From Mesostigma viride (taxonomy: Eukaryota; Streptophyta; Mesostigmatophyceae; Mesostigmatales; Mesostigmataceae), in assembly GCA_009746045.1 (NCBI GenBank), contig RPFO01001918.1, forward strand, positions 1 to 49,434: a DNA stretch of 49,434 bases. The letters are read 5' to 3'. A model generated the notes under the pieces. The model did not search any database. It was not told where the DNA came from and saw only the letters and a program-made list of their open reading frames with translations. The position numbers were made by a program, and so were the translations under genes. This document shows positions 10,410 to 21,261 of this stretch, piece after piece. Within the stretch, counting starts at the first letter, position 1; each line of letters opens with the position of its first letter.

Positions 10410-10481
10410 CTGGGGTGGAAGGATTCGAACCTCCGAATAGCGATGTCAAAAACCGCTGCCTTACCACTTGGCGACACCCCA
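10410..10481 (-). tRNA. trnQ-UUG: tRNA-Gln(UUG), copy 1
   Basis: 72 bases: acceptor TGGGGTG/CACCCCA, D arm GCC/GGC, anticodon stem GCGGT/ATCGC with loop TTTTGAC giving TTG, T arm GGAGG/CCTTC (one G-T pair), discriminator G. Upstream of psbK on the same strand, the conserved trnQ-psbK-psbI order. Confidence 0.96.
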
Positions 10482-10502
10482 ATATATAAAATCATTGTCG
10501 TC

Positions 10503-10531
10503 AGAATAAATCTTCTAATTTATTCTGTCAA
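10503..10531 (-). promoter_or_regulatory. trnQ promoter with overlapping inverted repeat, copy 1
   Basis: On the minus strand TTGACA, 17 bases, TATTCT; the -10 ends 21 bases before trnQ. A 9-bp inverted repeat CAGAATAAA/TTTATTCTG overlaps both the spacer and the -10. Confidence 0.65.
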
Positions 10532-10694
10532 GTCTATGAAATTATAACATCAACGATTTTTTTATGTATGTGATTAACTAAAACATTTTAATTAAAAATA
10601 GTAAGCCTTATAGCAAAAAACAAATCTTACCATAGCATATATTCTATTTTATTTTATAGTATTATATGATCAAATTGTATTTGAGGAAATAATT

Positions 10695-12224
10695 ATGAAG
10701 TTAGCATATTGGATGTACGCAGGCCCTGCACATATTGGAACTTTACGTGTTGCAAGTTCTTTCAAAAATGTCCATGCAATTATGCATGCTCCTTTAGGAG
10801 ACGATTATTTTAATGTAATGCGTTCTATGTTAGAAAGAGAAAGAGATTTTACTCCTGTAACAGCGAGTATAGTAGATAGACATGTATTAGCACGTGGATC
10901 TCAAAACAAAGTTGTAGATAATATTACGAGAAAAGATAAAGAAGAACGTCCCGATTTAATTGTTTTAACTCCAACATGCACATCAAGTATTTTACAAGAA
11001 GATTTACAAAATTTTGTAAATAGAGCATCTATGAATTCTAATTCCGATGTAATTTTGGCAGATGTCAATCATTATCGTGTGAATGAATTACAAGCTGCTG
11101 ATCGTACATTAGAACAAGTTGTTAGATTTTATATTGAAAAAGCTAAGAATAATAATGATTTAGATCTTATAAAAACAACAAAACCATCTGCTAATATCAT
11201 TGGTATTTTCACTTTAGGTTTTCATAATCAACATGATTGTAGAGAATTAAAAAGATTATTACAAGATTTAGGGATTCAAATTAATGAAGTTATTCCAGAA
11301 GGTGGATCAGTATCAAATTTAAAAAAATTACCAAAAGCTTGGTTTAATTTAGTTCCTTATAGAGAAGTAGGCTTAATGACAGCCATTTATTTAGAAAAAG
11401 AATTCAAGATGCCATACGTATCTACTACACCTATGGGTGTCGTAGATACAGGTAGCTGTATCAAAGAAATTGAAAATATTATTAATTCTTATACACAAGA
11501 TAAAATTTCTTATGATGAATATATTGATAAACAAACTCGTTTTGTTTCTCAAGCTGCTTGGTTTTCTCGTTCGATTGACTGCCAAAATTTGACAGGCAAA
11601 AAAGCTGTGGTTTTCGGAGATGCTACGCATGCTGCATCTATGACAAGAATTTTATCAAAAGAAATGGGTATTTATGTGATATGTGCTGGCACATATTGTA
11701 CACATGATGCAGATTGGTTTAAAGAACAAGTACAGGGTTATTGTGATGAAGTATTAATTACTGATAATCATACAGAAGTTGGAGATTTAATCGCACGAGT
11801 AGAACCAGCTGCAATTTTTGGCACGCAAATGGAACGTCATATTGGTAAGCGTTTAAATATTCCTTGTGGCGTTATTTCTGCTCCTGTTCATATTCAAAAT
11901 TTTCCTTTGGGTTATAGACCATTTTTGGGTTATGAAGGCACAAATCAAATTGCAGATCTAGTTTATAATTCTTTCACATTGGGTATGGAAGATCATTTAC
12001 TAGAAATTTTTGGCGGTCATGATACCAAAGAAGTAATTACTAAAGGGTTATCAACTGATTCAGAATTAAGATGGACAAGTGAAAGTGAAAACGAGTTGCG
12101 CAAAATTCCTGGATTTGTGAGAGGAAAAATAAAACGTAATACAGAAAAATTTGCACGTCAAAATAATGTTACTGAAATTACTGTAGAAATTATGTATGCA
12201 GCTAAAGAAGCTATGAATGCTTAA
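10695..12224 (+). CDS. chlB: Light-independent protochlorophyllide reductase subunit ChlB, copy 1
   Basis: 509 residues, normal length, starting [20 protein letters not shown]. ChlB with ChlN forms the catalytic part of the nitrogenase-like dark-operative protochlorophyllide reductase; ChlL is the electron donor. chlN and chlL are not in this window. Asp36, in HAPLGDDYF, is at the position known in the bacterial enzyme to ligate the [4Fe-4S] cluster in place of a cysteine. GAGGAA precedes the ATG by 6 bases. A 15-bp hairpin follows the stop. psaA lies downstream on the same strand. Absent from flowering plants, so chlB excludes them as the source. Confidence 0.97.
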   Translation: MKLAYWMYAGPAHIGTLRVASSFKNVHAIMHAPLGDDYFNVMRSMLERERDFTPVTASIVDRHVLARGSQNKVVDNITRKDKEERPDLIVLTPTCTSSILQEDLQNFVNRASMNSNSDVILADVNHYRVNELQAADRTLEQVVRFYIEKAKNNNDLDLIKTTKPSANIIGIFTLGFHNQHDCRELKRLLQDLGIQINEVIPEGGSVSNLKKLPKAWFNLVPYREVGLMTAIYLEKEFKMPYVSTTPMGVVDTGSCIKEIENIINSYTQDKISYDEYIDKQTRFVSQAAWFSRSIDCQNLTGKKAVVFGDATHAASMTRILSKEMGIYVICAGTYCTHDADWFKEQVQGYCDEVLITDNHTEVGDLIARVEPAAIFGTQMERHIGKRLNIPCGVISAPVHIQNFPLGYRPFLGYEGTNQIADLVYNSFTLGMEDHLLEIFGGHDTKEVITKGLSTDSELRWTSESENELRKIPGFVRGKIKRNTEKFARQNNVTEITVEIMYAAKEAMNA

Positions 12225-12255
12225 TAAATAATTATTGAAAATAAATATAATTTTT

Positions 12256-12291
12256 AATGAGTGTTGATTTATAAAAAAATCAACACTCATT
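12256..12291 (+). terminator. chlB 3' hairpin, copy 1
   Basis: A 15-bp perfect stem, AATGAGTGTTGATTT with its complement, and a 6-base loop, 31 bases after the chlB stop. Confidence 0.8.
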
Positions 12292-12404
12292 ATTTTGTGT
12301 CCATAAAGCACTAAATTCATGTGTCATAATTCAGACATGAAAGCTCACTTTAGATAGTCTATATTTTATAAATGTTCAAGTCATAGACTTTTAATAAATA
12401 GGTT

Positions 12405-12418
12405 CACTTATATAAGTG
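12405..12418. promoter_or_regulatory. Palindrome in the psaA leader, copy 1
   Basis: CACTTATATAAGTG is a perfect 14-base palindrome about 86 bases before psaA. A second repeat, AAGTC-ATA-GACTT, lies at 12378..12390. They may be leader structure or a binding site; no clear -35/-10 pair was found. Confidence 0.4.
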
Positions 12419-12503
12419 GAATTCAAATAACAGATTAACTATTTTACTCATTAATATAGAGGTGAGTTTTTTTTGTGCCTCATCTAAAAAGAGGAGAATC
12501 TCC

Positions 12504-14729
12504 ATGACAATTAGTCCACCGGAGCGAGAGGCCAATGGAAAGATAGTAGTTGATCGTGATCCTGTAAAAACATCTTTTGAAAGATGGGGAAAACCAGGTC
12601 ACTTTTCTCGTAGTCTTGCAAAAGGACCAAACACTACTACTTGGATTTGGAATCTTCATGCAGATGCGCATGATTTTGATAGTCATACCAATGATCTTGA
12701 AGATATTTCTCGAAAAGTATTTAGCGCACATTTCGGCCAATTGGCTGTAATTTTTATTTGGCTAAGTGGTATGTATTTCCACGGAGCTCGTTTTTCTAAT
12801 TACGAAGCTTGGCTAAGTGATCCAACCCATATCAAACCAAGTGCTCAAGTTGTTTGGCCAATTGTAGGTCAAGAAATTTTGAATGGTGATGTTGGTGGTG
12901 GATTCCAAGGAGTTCAAATTACTTCTGGTTTTTTCCAACTTTGGCGTGCAAGTGGTATTGTAAATGAACAACAATTATACACTACTGCTATTGGAGGATT
13001 AATCGCAGCTGGATTAATGTTTTTTGCAGGATGGTTCCATTACCATAAAGCTGCTCCTAAATTAGAGTGGTTTCAAAATGCAGAATCCATGATGAATCAC
13101 CATTTAGCAGGTTTATTAGGTTTAGGATCTTTATCTTGGGCTGGCCATCAAATTCATGTTTCATTACCTGTGAATCAATTATTAGATGCTGGTGTAGATC
13201 CAAAAGAAATTCCTTTACCTCATGAATTTGTAATGAATAGAGAACTAATGGCTCAACTATATCCTAGTTTTGCTAAAGGTTTAGCACCTTTCTTTACTTT
13301 AAATTGGGGTGAATATTCAGATTTCTTAACCTTCCGCGGTGGTTTAAATCCAGTAACAGGTGGCTTATGGTTAACTGATACTGTACATCATCATGTAGCT
13401 ATTGCTGTTTTATTCATTGTTGCTGGTCATATGTACCGTACTAATTGGGGTATTGGCCATAGCATGAAAGAAATTTTAGAAGCTCATAAAGGACCTTTTA
13501 CAGGCGAAGGCCATAAAGGTTTATATGAAATTTTGACAACTTCTTGGCATGCACAATTAGGTTTAAATTTAGCTTTAATGGGTTCTTTAAGCATAATCGT
13601 AGCTCATCATATGTATGCTATGCCTCCATATCCATATTTAGCTACTGATTATGGCACTCAATTATCACTTTTTACACATCACATGTGGATTGGTGGATTC
13701 TGTATAGTTGGTGGTGCTGCTCATGCTGCGATATTCATGGTAAGAGATTATGATCCAACTAATAATTATAACAACCTATTAGATCGTGTAATTCGTCATA
13801 GAGATGCAATTATTTCTCATTTAAATTGGGTATGTATCTTTTTAGGTTTCCATAGTTTTGGTTTATATATTCATAACGATACTATGTCTGCTCTAGGACG
13901 TCCTCAAGACATGTTCTCTGATACAGCAATTCAATTACAACCTGTATTTGCACAATTTGTGCAAAATAGAAACTATTTAGCACCAGGTTTTAGTGCTCCT
14001 AATGCATTAGCTAGTAGTAGTGCTGTTTGGGGAGGTGACGTAGTTGCAGTAGGTGGTAAAGTAGCAATGATGCCTATCCAATTAGGTACATCTGATTTCT
14101 TAGTACATCATATTCATGCATTTACTATTCATGTCACTGTATTAATTCTATTAAAAGGTGTTCTTTTTGCACGTAGTTCACGTTTAATTCCAGACAAAGC
14201 AAATCTTGGATTTAGATTCCCTTGTGATGGTCCTGGTCGCGGTGGTACTTGTCAAGTTTCTGCTTGGGATCATGTGTTTTTAGGTCTTTTCTGGATGTAT
14301 AACTGTCTATCTATTGTAATTTTCCATTTTAGTTGGAAAATGCAATCTGATGTATGGGGATCTGTAACTGCACAAGGTGTATCTCATATTACAGGTGGTA
14401 ATTTTGCACAAAGTGCTAATACCATTAATGGTTGGTTAAGAGATTTCTTATGGGCTCAAGCTTCTCAAGTTATTCAGTCCTATGGATCTGCTCTTTCTGC
14501 TTATGGTTTAATGTTCTTAGGCGCTCACTTTGTTTGGGCATTTAGTTTAATGTTCTTATTTAGTGGCCGTGGCTATTGGCAAGAATTAATTGAGTCTATT
14601 GTTTGGGCTCATAACAAATTAAAAGTCGCACCTGCAATTCAGCCAAGAGCTTTGAGTATTACTCAAGGACGTGCTGTGGGAGTGGCTCATTATCTTTTAG
14701 GTGGAATTGCTACTACGTGGGCTTCCTTG
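12504..14729 (+). CDS. psaA: Photosystem I P700 apoprotein A1, copy 1, 3' end lost at J1
   Basis: Begins [20 protein letters not shown]. The start is ATG 12504 behind GGAG; an upstream GTG frame extension of 14 codons does not fit the family. It carries the F_X iron-sulfur motif [11 protein letters not shown] (P573, cysteines 574 and 583). The native frame holds to ATTWA, then four bases (ATTC) are missing compared with copy 2, and the sequence folds back. The open frame continues only to a stop at 14750 in antisense sequence, replacing the usual last residues (LARIIAVG-like) by a junk tail. About five codons and the stop are missing. Confidence 0.95.
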
Positions 14730-14741
14730 CAAGGAAGAATG
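14722..14741. other. Fold-back junction J1 inside psaA
   Basis: The symmetric centre is TTGCAA at 14727..14732 in a 16-base perfect palindrome (14722..14737). The right arm has four extra bases, 14738..14741 (AATG), absent from the left arm. The native psaA sequence here contains CCTTGCAAGG, itself a 10-base palindrome, which could prime a strand switch. Confidence 0.9.
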
Positions 14742-16959
14742 CCCACGTAGTAGCAATTCCACCTAAAAGATAATGAGCCACTCCCACAGCACGTCCTTGA
14801 GTAATACTCAAAGCTCTTGGCTGAATTGCAGGTGCGACTTTTAATTTGTTATGAGCCCAAACAATAGACTCAATTAATTCTTGCCAATAGCCACGGCCAC
14901 TAAATAAGAACATTAAACTAAATGCCCAAACAAAGTGAGCGCCTAAGAACATTAAACCATAAGCAGAAAGAGCAGATCCATAGGACTGAATAACTTGAGA
15001 AGCTTGAGCCCATAAGAAATCTCTTAACCAACCATTAATGGTATTAGCACTTTGTGCAAAATTACCACCTGTAATATGAGATACACCTTGTGCAGTTACA
15101 GATCCCCATACATCAGATTGCATTTTCCAACTAAAATGGAAAATTACAATAGATAGACAGTTATACATCCAGAAAAGACCTAAAAACACATGATCCCAAG
15201 CAGAAACTTGACAAGTACCACCGCGACCAGGACCATCACAAGGGAATCTAAATCCAAGATTTGCTTTGTCTGGAATTAAACGTGAACTACGTGCAAAAAG
15301 AACACCTTTTAATAGAATTAATACAGTGACATGAATAGTAAATGCATGAATATGATGTACTAAGAAATCAGATGTACCTAATTGGATAGGCATCATTGCT
15401 ACTTTACCACCTACTGCAACTACGTCACCTCCCCAAACAGCACTACTACTAGCTAATGCATTAGGAGCACTAAAACCTGGTGCTAAATAGTTTCTATTTT
15501 GCACAAATTGTGCAAATACAGGTTGTAATTGAATTGCTGTATCAGAGAACATGTCTTGAGGACGTCCTAGAGCAGACATAGTATCGTTATGAATATATAA
15601 ACCAAAACTATGGAAACCTAAAAAGATACATACCCAATTTAAATGAGAAATAATTGCATCTCTATGACGAATTACACGATCTAATAGGTTGTTATAATTA
15701 TTAGTTGGATCATAATCTCTTACCATGAATATCGCAGCATGAGCAGCACCACCAACTATACAGAATCCACCAATCCACATGTGATGTGTAAAAAGTGATA
15801 ATTGAGTGCCATAATCAGTAGCTAAATATGGATATGGAGGCATAGCATACATATGATGAGCTACGATTATGCTTAAAGAACCCATTAAAGCTAAATTTAA
15901 ACCTAATTGTGCATGCCAAGAAGTTGTCAAAATTTCATATAAACCTTTATGGCCTTCGCCTGTAAAAGGTCCTTTATGAGCTTCTAAAATTTCTTTCATG
16001 CTATGGCCAATACCCCAATTAGTACGGTACATATGACCAGCAACAATGAATAAAACAGCAATAGCTACATGATGATGTACAGTATCAGTTAACCATAAGC
16101 CACCTGTTACTGGATTTAAACCACCGCGGAAGGTTAAGAAATCTGAATATTCACCCCAATTTAAAGTAAAGAAAGGTGCTAAACCTTTAGCAAAACTAGG
16201 ATATAGTTGAGCCATTAGTTCTCTATTCATTACAAATTCATGAGGTAAAGGAATTTCTTTTGGATCTACACCAGCATCTAATAATTGATTCACAGGTAAT
16301 GAAACATGAATTTGATGGCCAGCCCAAGATAAAGATCCTAAACCTAATAAACCTGCTAAATGGTGATTCATCATGGATTCTGCATTTTGAAACCACTCTA
16401 ATTTAGGAGCAGCTTTATGGTAATGGAACCATCCTGCAAAAAACATTAATCCAGCTGCGATTAATCCTCCAATAGCAGTAGTGTATAATTGTTGTTCATT
16501 TACAATACCACTTGCACGCCAAAGTTGGAAAAAACCAGAAGTAATTTGAACTCCTTGGAATCCACCACCAACATCACCATTCAAAATTTCTTGACCTACA
16601 ATTGGCCAAACAACTTGAGCACTTGGTTTGATATGGGTTGGATCACTTAGCCAAGCTTCGTAATTAGAAAAACGAGCTCCGTGGAAATACATACCACTTA
16701 GCCAAATAAAAATTACAGCCAATTGGCCGAAATGTGCGCTAAATACTTTTCGAGAAATATCTTCAAGATCATTGGTATGACTATCAAAATCATGCGCATC
16801 TGCATGAAGATTCCAAATCCAAGTAGTAGTGTTTGGTCCTTTTGCAAGACTACGAGAAAAGTGACCTGGTTTTCCCCATCTTTCAAAAGATGTTTTTACA
16901 GGATCACGATCAACTACTATCTTTCCATTGGCCTCTCGCTCCGGTGGACTAATTGTCAT
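14730..16959 (-). CDS. psaA: Photosystem I P700 apoprotein A1, copy 2, 3' end lost at J1
   Basis: Reads from ATG 16959. PsaA binds P700, the A0/A1 acceptors and, with PsaB, cluster F_X, through eleven thylakoid helices. This copy keeps the native bases through [10 protein letters not shown], four bases more than copy 1, and then runs into palindromic antisense sequence, ending KPT at the stop at 14713. Only the expected final residues (IIAVG-like) are missing. Whether psaB follows, as in nearly all plastids, cannot be seen because of J1. Confidence 0.95.
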
Positions 16960-17044
16960 GGAGATTCTCCTCTTTTTAGATGAGGCACAAAAAAAACTCA
17001 CCTCTATATTAATGAGTAAAATAGTTAATCTGTTATTTGAATTC

Positions 17045-17058
17045 CACTTATATAAGTG
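17045..17058. promoter_or_regulatory. Palindrome in the psaA leader, copy 2
   Basis: Same 14-base CACTTATATAAGTG palindrome, here upstream of minus-strand psaA. Confidence 0.4.
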
Positions 17059-17171
17059 AACCTATTTATTAAAAGTCTATGACTTGAACATTTATAAAAT
17101 ATAGACTATCTAAAGTGAGCTTTCATGTCTGAATTATGACACATGAATTTAGTGCTTTATGGACACAAAAT

Positions 17172-17207
17172 AATGAGTGTTGATTTTTTTATAAATCAAC
17201 ACTCATT
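17172..17207 (-). terminator. chlB 3' hairpin, copy 2
   Basis: Same 15-bp stem as in copy 1, following the chlB stop on the minus strand. Confidence 0.8.
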
Positions 17208-17238
17208 AAAAATTATATTTATTTTCAATAATTATTTA

Positions 17239-18768
17239 TTAAGCATTCATAGCTTCTTTAGCTGCATACATAATTTCTACAGTAATTTCAGTAACATTAT
17301 TTTGACGTGCAAATTTTTCTGTATTACGTTTTATTTTTCCTCTCACAAATCCAGGAATTTTGCGCAACTCGTTTTCACTTTCACTTGTCCATCTTAATTC
17401 TGAATCAGTTGATAACCCTTTAGTAATTACTTCTTTGGTATCATGACCGCCAAAAATTTCTAGTAAATGATCTTCCATACCCAATGTGAAAGAATTATAA
17501 ACTAGATCTGCAATTTGATTTGTGCCTTCATAACCCAAAAATGGTCTATAACCCAAAGGAAAATTTTGAATATGAACAGGAGCAGAAATAACGCCACAAG
17601 GAATATTTAAACGCTTACCAATATGACGTTCCATTTGCGTGCCAAAAATTGCAGCTGGTTCTACTCGTGCGATTAAATCTCCAACTTCTGTATGATTATC
17701 AGTAATTAATACTTCATCACAATAACCCTGTACTTGTTCTTTAAACCAATCTGCATCATGTGTACAATATGTGCCAGCACATATCACATAAATACCCATT
17801 TCTTTTGATAAAATTCTTGTCATAGATGCAGCATGCGTAGCATCTCCGAAAACCACAGCTTTTTTGCCTGTCAAATTTTGGCAGTCAATCGAACGAGAAA
17901 ACCAAGCAGCTTGAGAAACAAAACGAGTTTGTTTATCAATATATTCATCATAAGAAATTTTATCTTGTGTATAAGAATTAATAATATTTTCAATTTCTTT
18001 GATACAGCTACCTGTATCTACGACACCCATAGGTGTAGTAGATACGTATGGCATCTTGAATTCTTTTTCTAAATAAATGGCTGTCATTAAGCCTACTTCT
18101 CTATAAGGAACTAAATTAAACCAAGCTTTTGGTAATTTTTTTAAATTTGATACTGATCCACCTTCTGGAATAACTTCATTAATTTGAATCCCTAAATCTT
18201 GTAATAATCTTTTTAATTCTCTACAATCATGTTGATTATGAAAACCTAAAGTGAAAATACCAATGATATTAGCAGATGGTTTTGTTGTTTTTATAAGATC
18301 TAAATCATTATTATTCTTAGCTTTTTCAATATAAAATCTAACAACTTGTTCTAATGTACGATCAGCAGCTTGTAATTCATTCACACGATAATGATTGACA
18401 TCTGCCAAAATTACATCGGAATTAGAATTCATAGATGCTCTATTTACAAAATTTTGTAAATCTTCTTGTAAAATACTTGATGTGCATGTTGGAGTTAAAA
18501 CAATTAAATCGGGACGTTCTTCTTTATCTTTTCTCGTAATATTATCTACAACTTTGTTTTGAGATCCACGTGCTAATACATGTCTATCTACTATACTCGC
18601 TGTTACAGGAGTAAAATCTCTTTCTCTTTCTAACATAGAACGCATTACATTAAAATAATCGTCTCCTAAAGGAGCATGCATAATTGCATGGACATTTTTG
18701 AAAGAACTTGCAACACGTAAAGTTCCAATATGTGCAGGGCCTGCGTACATCCAATATGCTAACTTCAT
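17239..18768 (-). CDS. chlB: Light-independent protochlorophyllide reductase subunit ChlB, copy 2
   Basis: Intact 509-residue ChlB, protein identical to copy 1. It is divergent from trnQ, with 213 bases between them; the trnQ promoter is in that gap, but no clear chlB promoter (TATTAT near 18801 lacks a good -35). The breakpoint used at J3 maps to 18018 in this copy, at codon 250. Confidence 0.97.
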   Translation of the reverse strand: MKLAYWMYAGPAHIGTLRVASSFKNVHAIMHAPLGDDYFNVMRSMLERERDFTPVTASIVDRHVLARGSQNKVVDNITRKDKEERPDLIVLTPTCTSSILQEDLQNFVNRASMNSNSDVILADVNHYRVNELQAADRTLEQVVRFYIEKAKNNNDLDLIKTTKPSANIIGIFTLGFHNQHDCRELKRLLQDLGIQINEVIPEGGSVSNLKKLPKAWFNLVPYREVGLMTAIYLEKEFKMPYVSTTPMGVVDTGSCIKEIENIINSYTQDKISYDEYIDKQTRFVSQAAWFSRSIDCQNLTGKKAVVFGDATHAASMTRILSKEMGIYVICAGTYCTHDADWFKEQVQGYCDEVLITDNHTEVGDLIARVEPAAIFGTQMERHIGKRLNIPCGVISAPVHIQNFPLGYRPFLGYEGTNQIADLVYNSFTLGMEDHLLEIFGGHDTKEVITKGLSTDSELRWTSESENELRKIPGFVRGKIKRNTEKFARQNNVTEITVEIMYAAKEAMNA

Positions 18769-18931
18769 AATTATTTCCTCAAATACAATTTGATCATATA
18801 ATACTATAAAATAAAATAGAATATATGCTATGGTAAGATTTGTTTTTTGCTATAAGGCTTACTATTTTTAATTAAAATGTTTTAGTTAATCACATACATA
18901 AAAAAATCGTTGATGTTATAATTTCATAGAC

Positions 18932-18960
18932 TTGACAGAATAAATTAGAAGATTTATTCT
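18932..18960 (+). promoter_or_regulatory. trnQ promoter, copy 2
   Basis: TTGACA-N17-TATTCT, ending 21 bases before trnQ, with the inverted repeat CAGAATAAA/TTTATTCTG across spacer and -10. It may also drive psbK-psbI. Confidence 0.65.
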
Positions 18961-18981
18961 GACGACAATGATTTTATATAT

Positions 18982-19053
18982 TGGGGTGTCGCCAAGTGGT
19001 AAGGCAGCGGTTTTTGACATCGCTATTCGGAGGTTCGAATCCTTCCACCCCAG
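18982..19053 (+). tRNA. trnQ-UUG: tRNA-Gln(UUG), copy 2
   Basis: Same 72-base cloverleaf as copy 1, anticodon TTG, with psbK 185 bases downstream. The spacer to psbK is two bases longer than in copy 1 (GATAAA against GAAA). Confidence 0.96.
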
Positions 19054-19238
19054 TTTTTGAACATCTTATAAAGAACTTAAAAAAAATATTTTGTGATAAA
19101 AAAAAATATTCCCCTACATAATATTGTTCTTGTTATACTTGTTTGATAAGATCTTACTTAAATAAATGAAAAGTATACATTTGTTTTAGATAAAAATTTA
19201 CATATTTATTACTTTTTCATATAAAGCATTAGAGAATT

Positions 19239-19457
19239 TTGTATATGTTTTTCTTAGAACTGCATTACAATATCTCTTGGAGGGTTTTTATATTGACTAT
19301 AATAGGTTTTAATATGAATATAGGTTTTGATATGATTCTGGCTAAGCTACCTGAAGCTTATGCTATGTTTGATCCACTTGTAGATGTACTTCCAGTTATT
19401 CCTCTTTTATTTTTATTATTAGCTTTCGTTTGGCAAGCATCTGTAAGTTTTAGATAA
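19239..19457 (+). CDS. psbK: Photosystem II protein PsbK precursor, copy 2
   Basis: Same protein as copy 1. In this orientation the frame opens at TTG 19239, the first ATG is 19245, GGAGGG is at 19279..19284 and the in-frame TTG it faces is at 19293; a later ATG at 19314 is 29 bases from GGAGGG. The 19293 start would give a 54-residue precursor, near the usual 55-61. Mature start is Lys35 of the longest frame. Confidence 0.93.
   Translation: MYMFFLELHYNISWRVFILTIIGFNMNIGFDMILAKLPEAYAMFDPLVDVLPVIPLLFLLLAFVWQASVSFR
19279..19295 (+). promoter_or_regulatory. Ribosome-binding site before a TTG codon in psbK
   Basis: GGAGGG at 19279..19284, then 8 bases, then TTG at 19293..19295 in the psbK frame. 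It is the strongest ribosome-binding site near the gene and decides between alternative starts. The same arrangement is at 10170..10186 and 46665..46681 on the minus strand. Confidence 0.5.
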
Positions 19458-19890
19458 TAAATTCATTTCTAAAATAAATTTCTGTTCATTAGAGTTAAAA
19501 AAAAACTCTAATGAACTTAAAACAAGTTATATATAATTCAATATCATTCTTATTTATTAAAACATTAAACTATAACTAGCAAATAACAATTTTATAATAT
19601 GTGTCAGAAAAAATTGAATGTATATAATAATATTCTATACATTTTTGAATAGAAAATTATCTTTTTACTTATAACCTTTTGCAAAATTAGATGTATTATT
19701 TAATGAAAATAAAAAAACATTAGAACACATTCTAACAAATTACAATGATCTAATTAATAGATGTAAAAAAAATTACTAAAACAAAAAAATCAATCTATGT
19801 TCTCGATAGTAAATTAATAAGTTATTAAAAAGTAGATAATATATTTTTAGTTAATTTGTAACTAAACTATTATATCTTGCCTCAAATGTA
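19458..19890. other. psbK-trnS(CGA) spacer, copy 2
   Basis: 433 bases downstream of psbK, holding the hairpin at 19484..19516 and the TTAGAA-CACA-TTCTAA repeat near 19720. No other feature seen. Confidence 0.55.
19484..19516 (+). terminator. psbK 3' hairpin, copy 2
   Basis: 13-bp perfect stem, 7-base loop of A, 26 bases after the psbK stop. Confidence 0.75.
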
Positions 19891-19978
19891 GGAAAGATGA
19901 CAGAGTGGTTTATTGTGACAGTTTCGAAAACTGTTTTAGTTTAATTAACTAACGAGGGTTCAAATCCCTCTCTTTCCT
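19891..19978 (+). tRNA. trnS-CGA: tRNA-Ser(CGA), copy 2
   Basis: Same class II serine tRNA as copy 1, seen here on the plus strand: anticodon loop TTCGAAA, variable arm and T arm intact. All three copies are identical, so the CGA anticodon is not a single-copy read error. Confidence 0.9.
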
Positions 19979-20348
19979 TTTTACAAATGATTTTCATGAT
20001 AGAAATCAAAAAAAGAAAATATATTTGCATGAATTTTTAAATTTCAAAAACATAATATATTAATATAACCATACTATGATTATTTCGCTACCATTCAAGA
20101 TTGATTACGAAAAAAATAGATATTTTTTTCTAATTTCATCTAAAATGATAAATGATTTCATAAAAAAATCAATTGATGTGATTAATTATTAGTTATTAAT
20201 TAACTGATATTAATTATTAAATTGCATATGTTATTTTTTAATACAAAGCTAAATCTTAAATAAGATTTATTTATAGTTTAGTATGATTGCATAAGGTATT
20301 ATAAAATAAATATTCTTTCTTTTTACCAATTATTTTGGAGATTTAATA
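19979..20348. other. trnS(CGA)-psbI spacer, copy 2
   Basis: 370 bases upstream of psbI. AT-rich, no frame or tRNA, and no convincing -35/-10 pair. Confidence 0.5.
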
Positions 20349-20465
20349 ATGTTAACGTTAAAAATATTTGTATATACTGTAGTAATCTTCTTTGTTTCAC
20401 TATTTATTTTTGGTTTTCTTTCTAGTGATACAGGACGTAATCCTAAAAGAAAAGATATTGAATAA
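20349..20465 (+). CDS. psbI: Photosystem II protein PsbI, copy 2
   Basis: Same 38-residue protein as copy 1. GGAG at 20336 stands 9 bases before the ATG. It is convergent with trnS-GCU, which begins 53 bases past the stop. trnQ-psbK-psbI on one strand matches the land-plant cluster, with trnS-CGA inserted between psbK and psbI. Confidence 0.96.
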   Translation: MLTLKIFVYTVVIFFVSLFIFGFLSSDTGRNPKRKDIE

Positions 20466-20517
20466 TTTTTAAAATAAATTAATTCAAAATTTACGTTATA
20501 TTAACGTGAAAAAAAAA

Positions 20518-20606
20518 CGGAGAAGGAGGGATTCGAACCCTCGGTACGATATATTTCGTACAACAGATTAGCAATCTGGCGCTTTCGACCACTCAGCCAC
20601 TTCTCC
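20518..20606 (-). tRNA. trnS-GCU: tRNA-Ser(GCU), copy 2
   Basis: Reverse-strand equivalent of the copy 1 tRNA, all stems intact. Its 5' flank, 20634..20649, shares a 16-base word with the psaA sequence at J1. Confidence 0.97.
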
Positions 20607-20923
20607 TGATAATCTTGCAATTAGTCTAATGGACTTGCAAGGAAGAATGTAACATAATTAGATGAAAAAAGTCTACATATTATGTAATGTAAATTATGTA
20701 ATAGCAATTAAATTTTCATGTAGTTATGCATACTATGTATGTAAATCTTTCTTTCTAGCCAAGAGAAGCCACAATAAATTTATTGTTTCTTCACTTAGCT
20801 AGAAAGAAATTCTATTTATTTTGCAAATCAGCTAAAAAATATTTTATCTTAACAAATTAAGATATATTTGAAAATATTTGATTTAGCAAATAAATATAAT
20901 GTATATGGTAGATTTTTCAAAAT
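20607..20923. other. trnS(GCU)-psaM spacer, copy 2
   Basis: 317 bases. Contains the psaM 3' hairpin (20748..20809); the rest is AT-rich with no gene seen. Confidence 0.55.
20748..20809 (-). terminator. Hairpin downstream of psaM, copy 2
   Basis: Same 12-bp stem with inner 16-base palindrome as copy 1. Confidence 0.65.
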
Positions 20924-21016
20924 CTATTTATATAATTCTGTTCCTAATCTTAGTGCTAATATTCCTGTAAATAATGCAGCAAATAAAGCCACCATAATTT
21001 GTATATCAGAAATCAT
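20924..21016 (-). CDS. psaM: Photosystem I subunit XII PsaM, copy 2
   Basis: Identical 30-residue PsaM. Divergent from psb30, with 319 bases between the starts. The longer plus-strand frame across it (20868..21053) has no family match and is rejected. Confidence 0.95.
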   Translation of the reverse strand: MISDIQIMVALFAALFTGILALRLGTELYK

Positions 21017-21261
21017 ATCAACTAGTCTCCTTGTACATGAGTTATATAAATAATACTAATATATTTTTATAAATTACTTTTTTTTATAGAATTGTTGGTG
21101 TACAAAAAAATAATAAATTTATTATTTAAAGAAAAAAAATTCTTTCCAAAGCCAATACGTGTAATTGATGCAATTTTTACCAAAAGTCAAAAATAATAAA
21201 AAAAGTCAAGTTAATTGATATAAGATATATGATAATATTTTTATACAAAAATAAAAATTTT

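Noticed and set aside
10300-10482. 60-codon frame across trnQ
   Set aside because: It translates the tRNA gene and its flank.
12462-12503. 14-codon N-terminal extension of psaA from GTG
   Set aside because: The ATG at 12504 has a good ribosome-binding site and matches the family start MTISPPE.
11391-12740. Antisense frames of 79, 84 and 86 codons across chlB and psaA (also in copy 2)
   Set aside because: They lie opposite firmly identified genes and have no recognisable features.
14713-14750. Altered PsaA C-termini (QGRMPT and KPT tails) as real variants
   Set aside because: Both tails are antisense sequence created by the fold-back.
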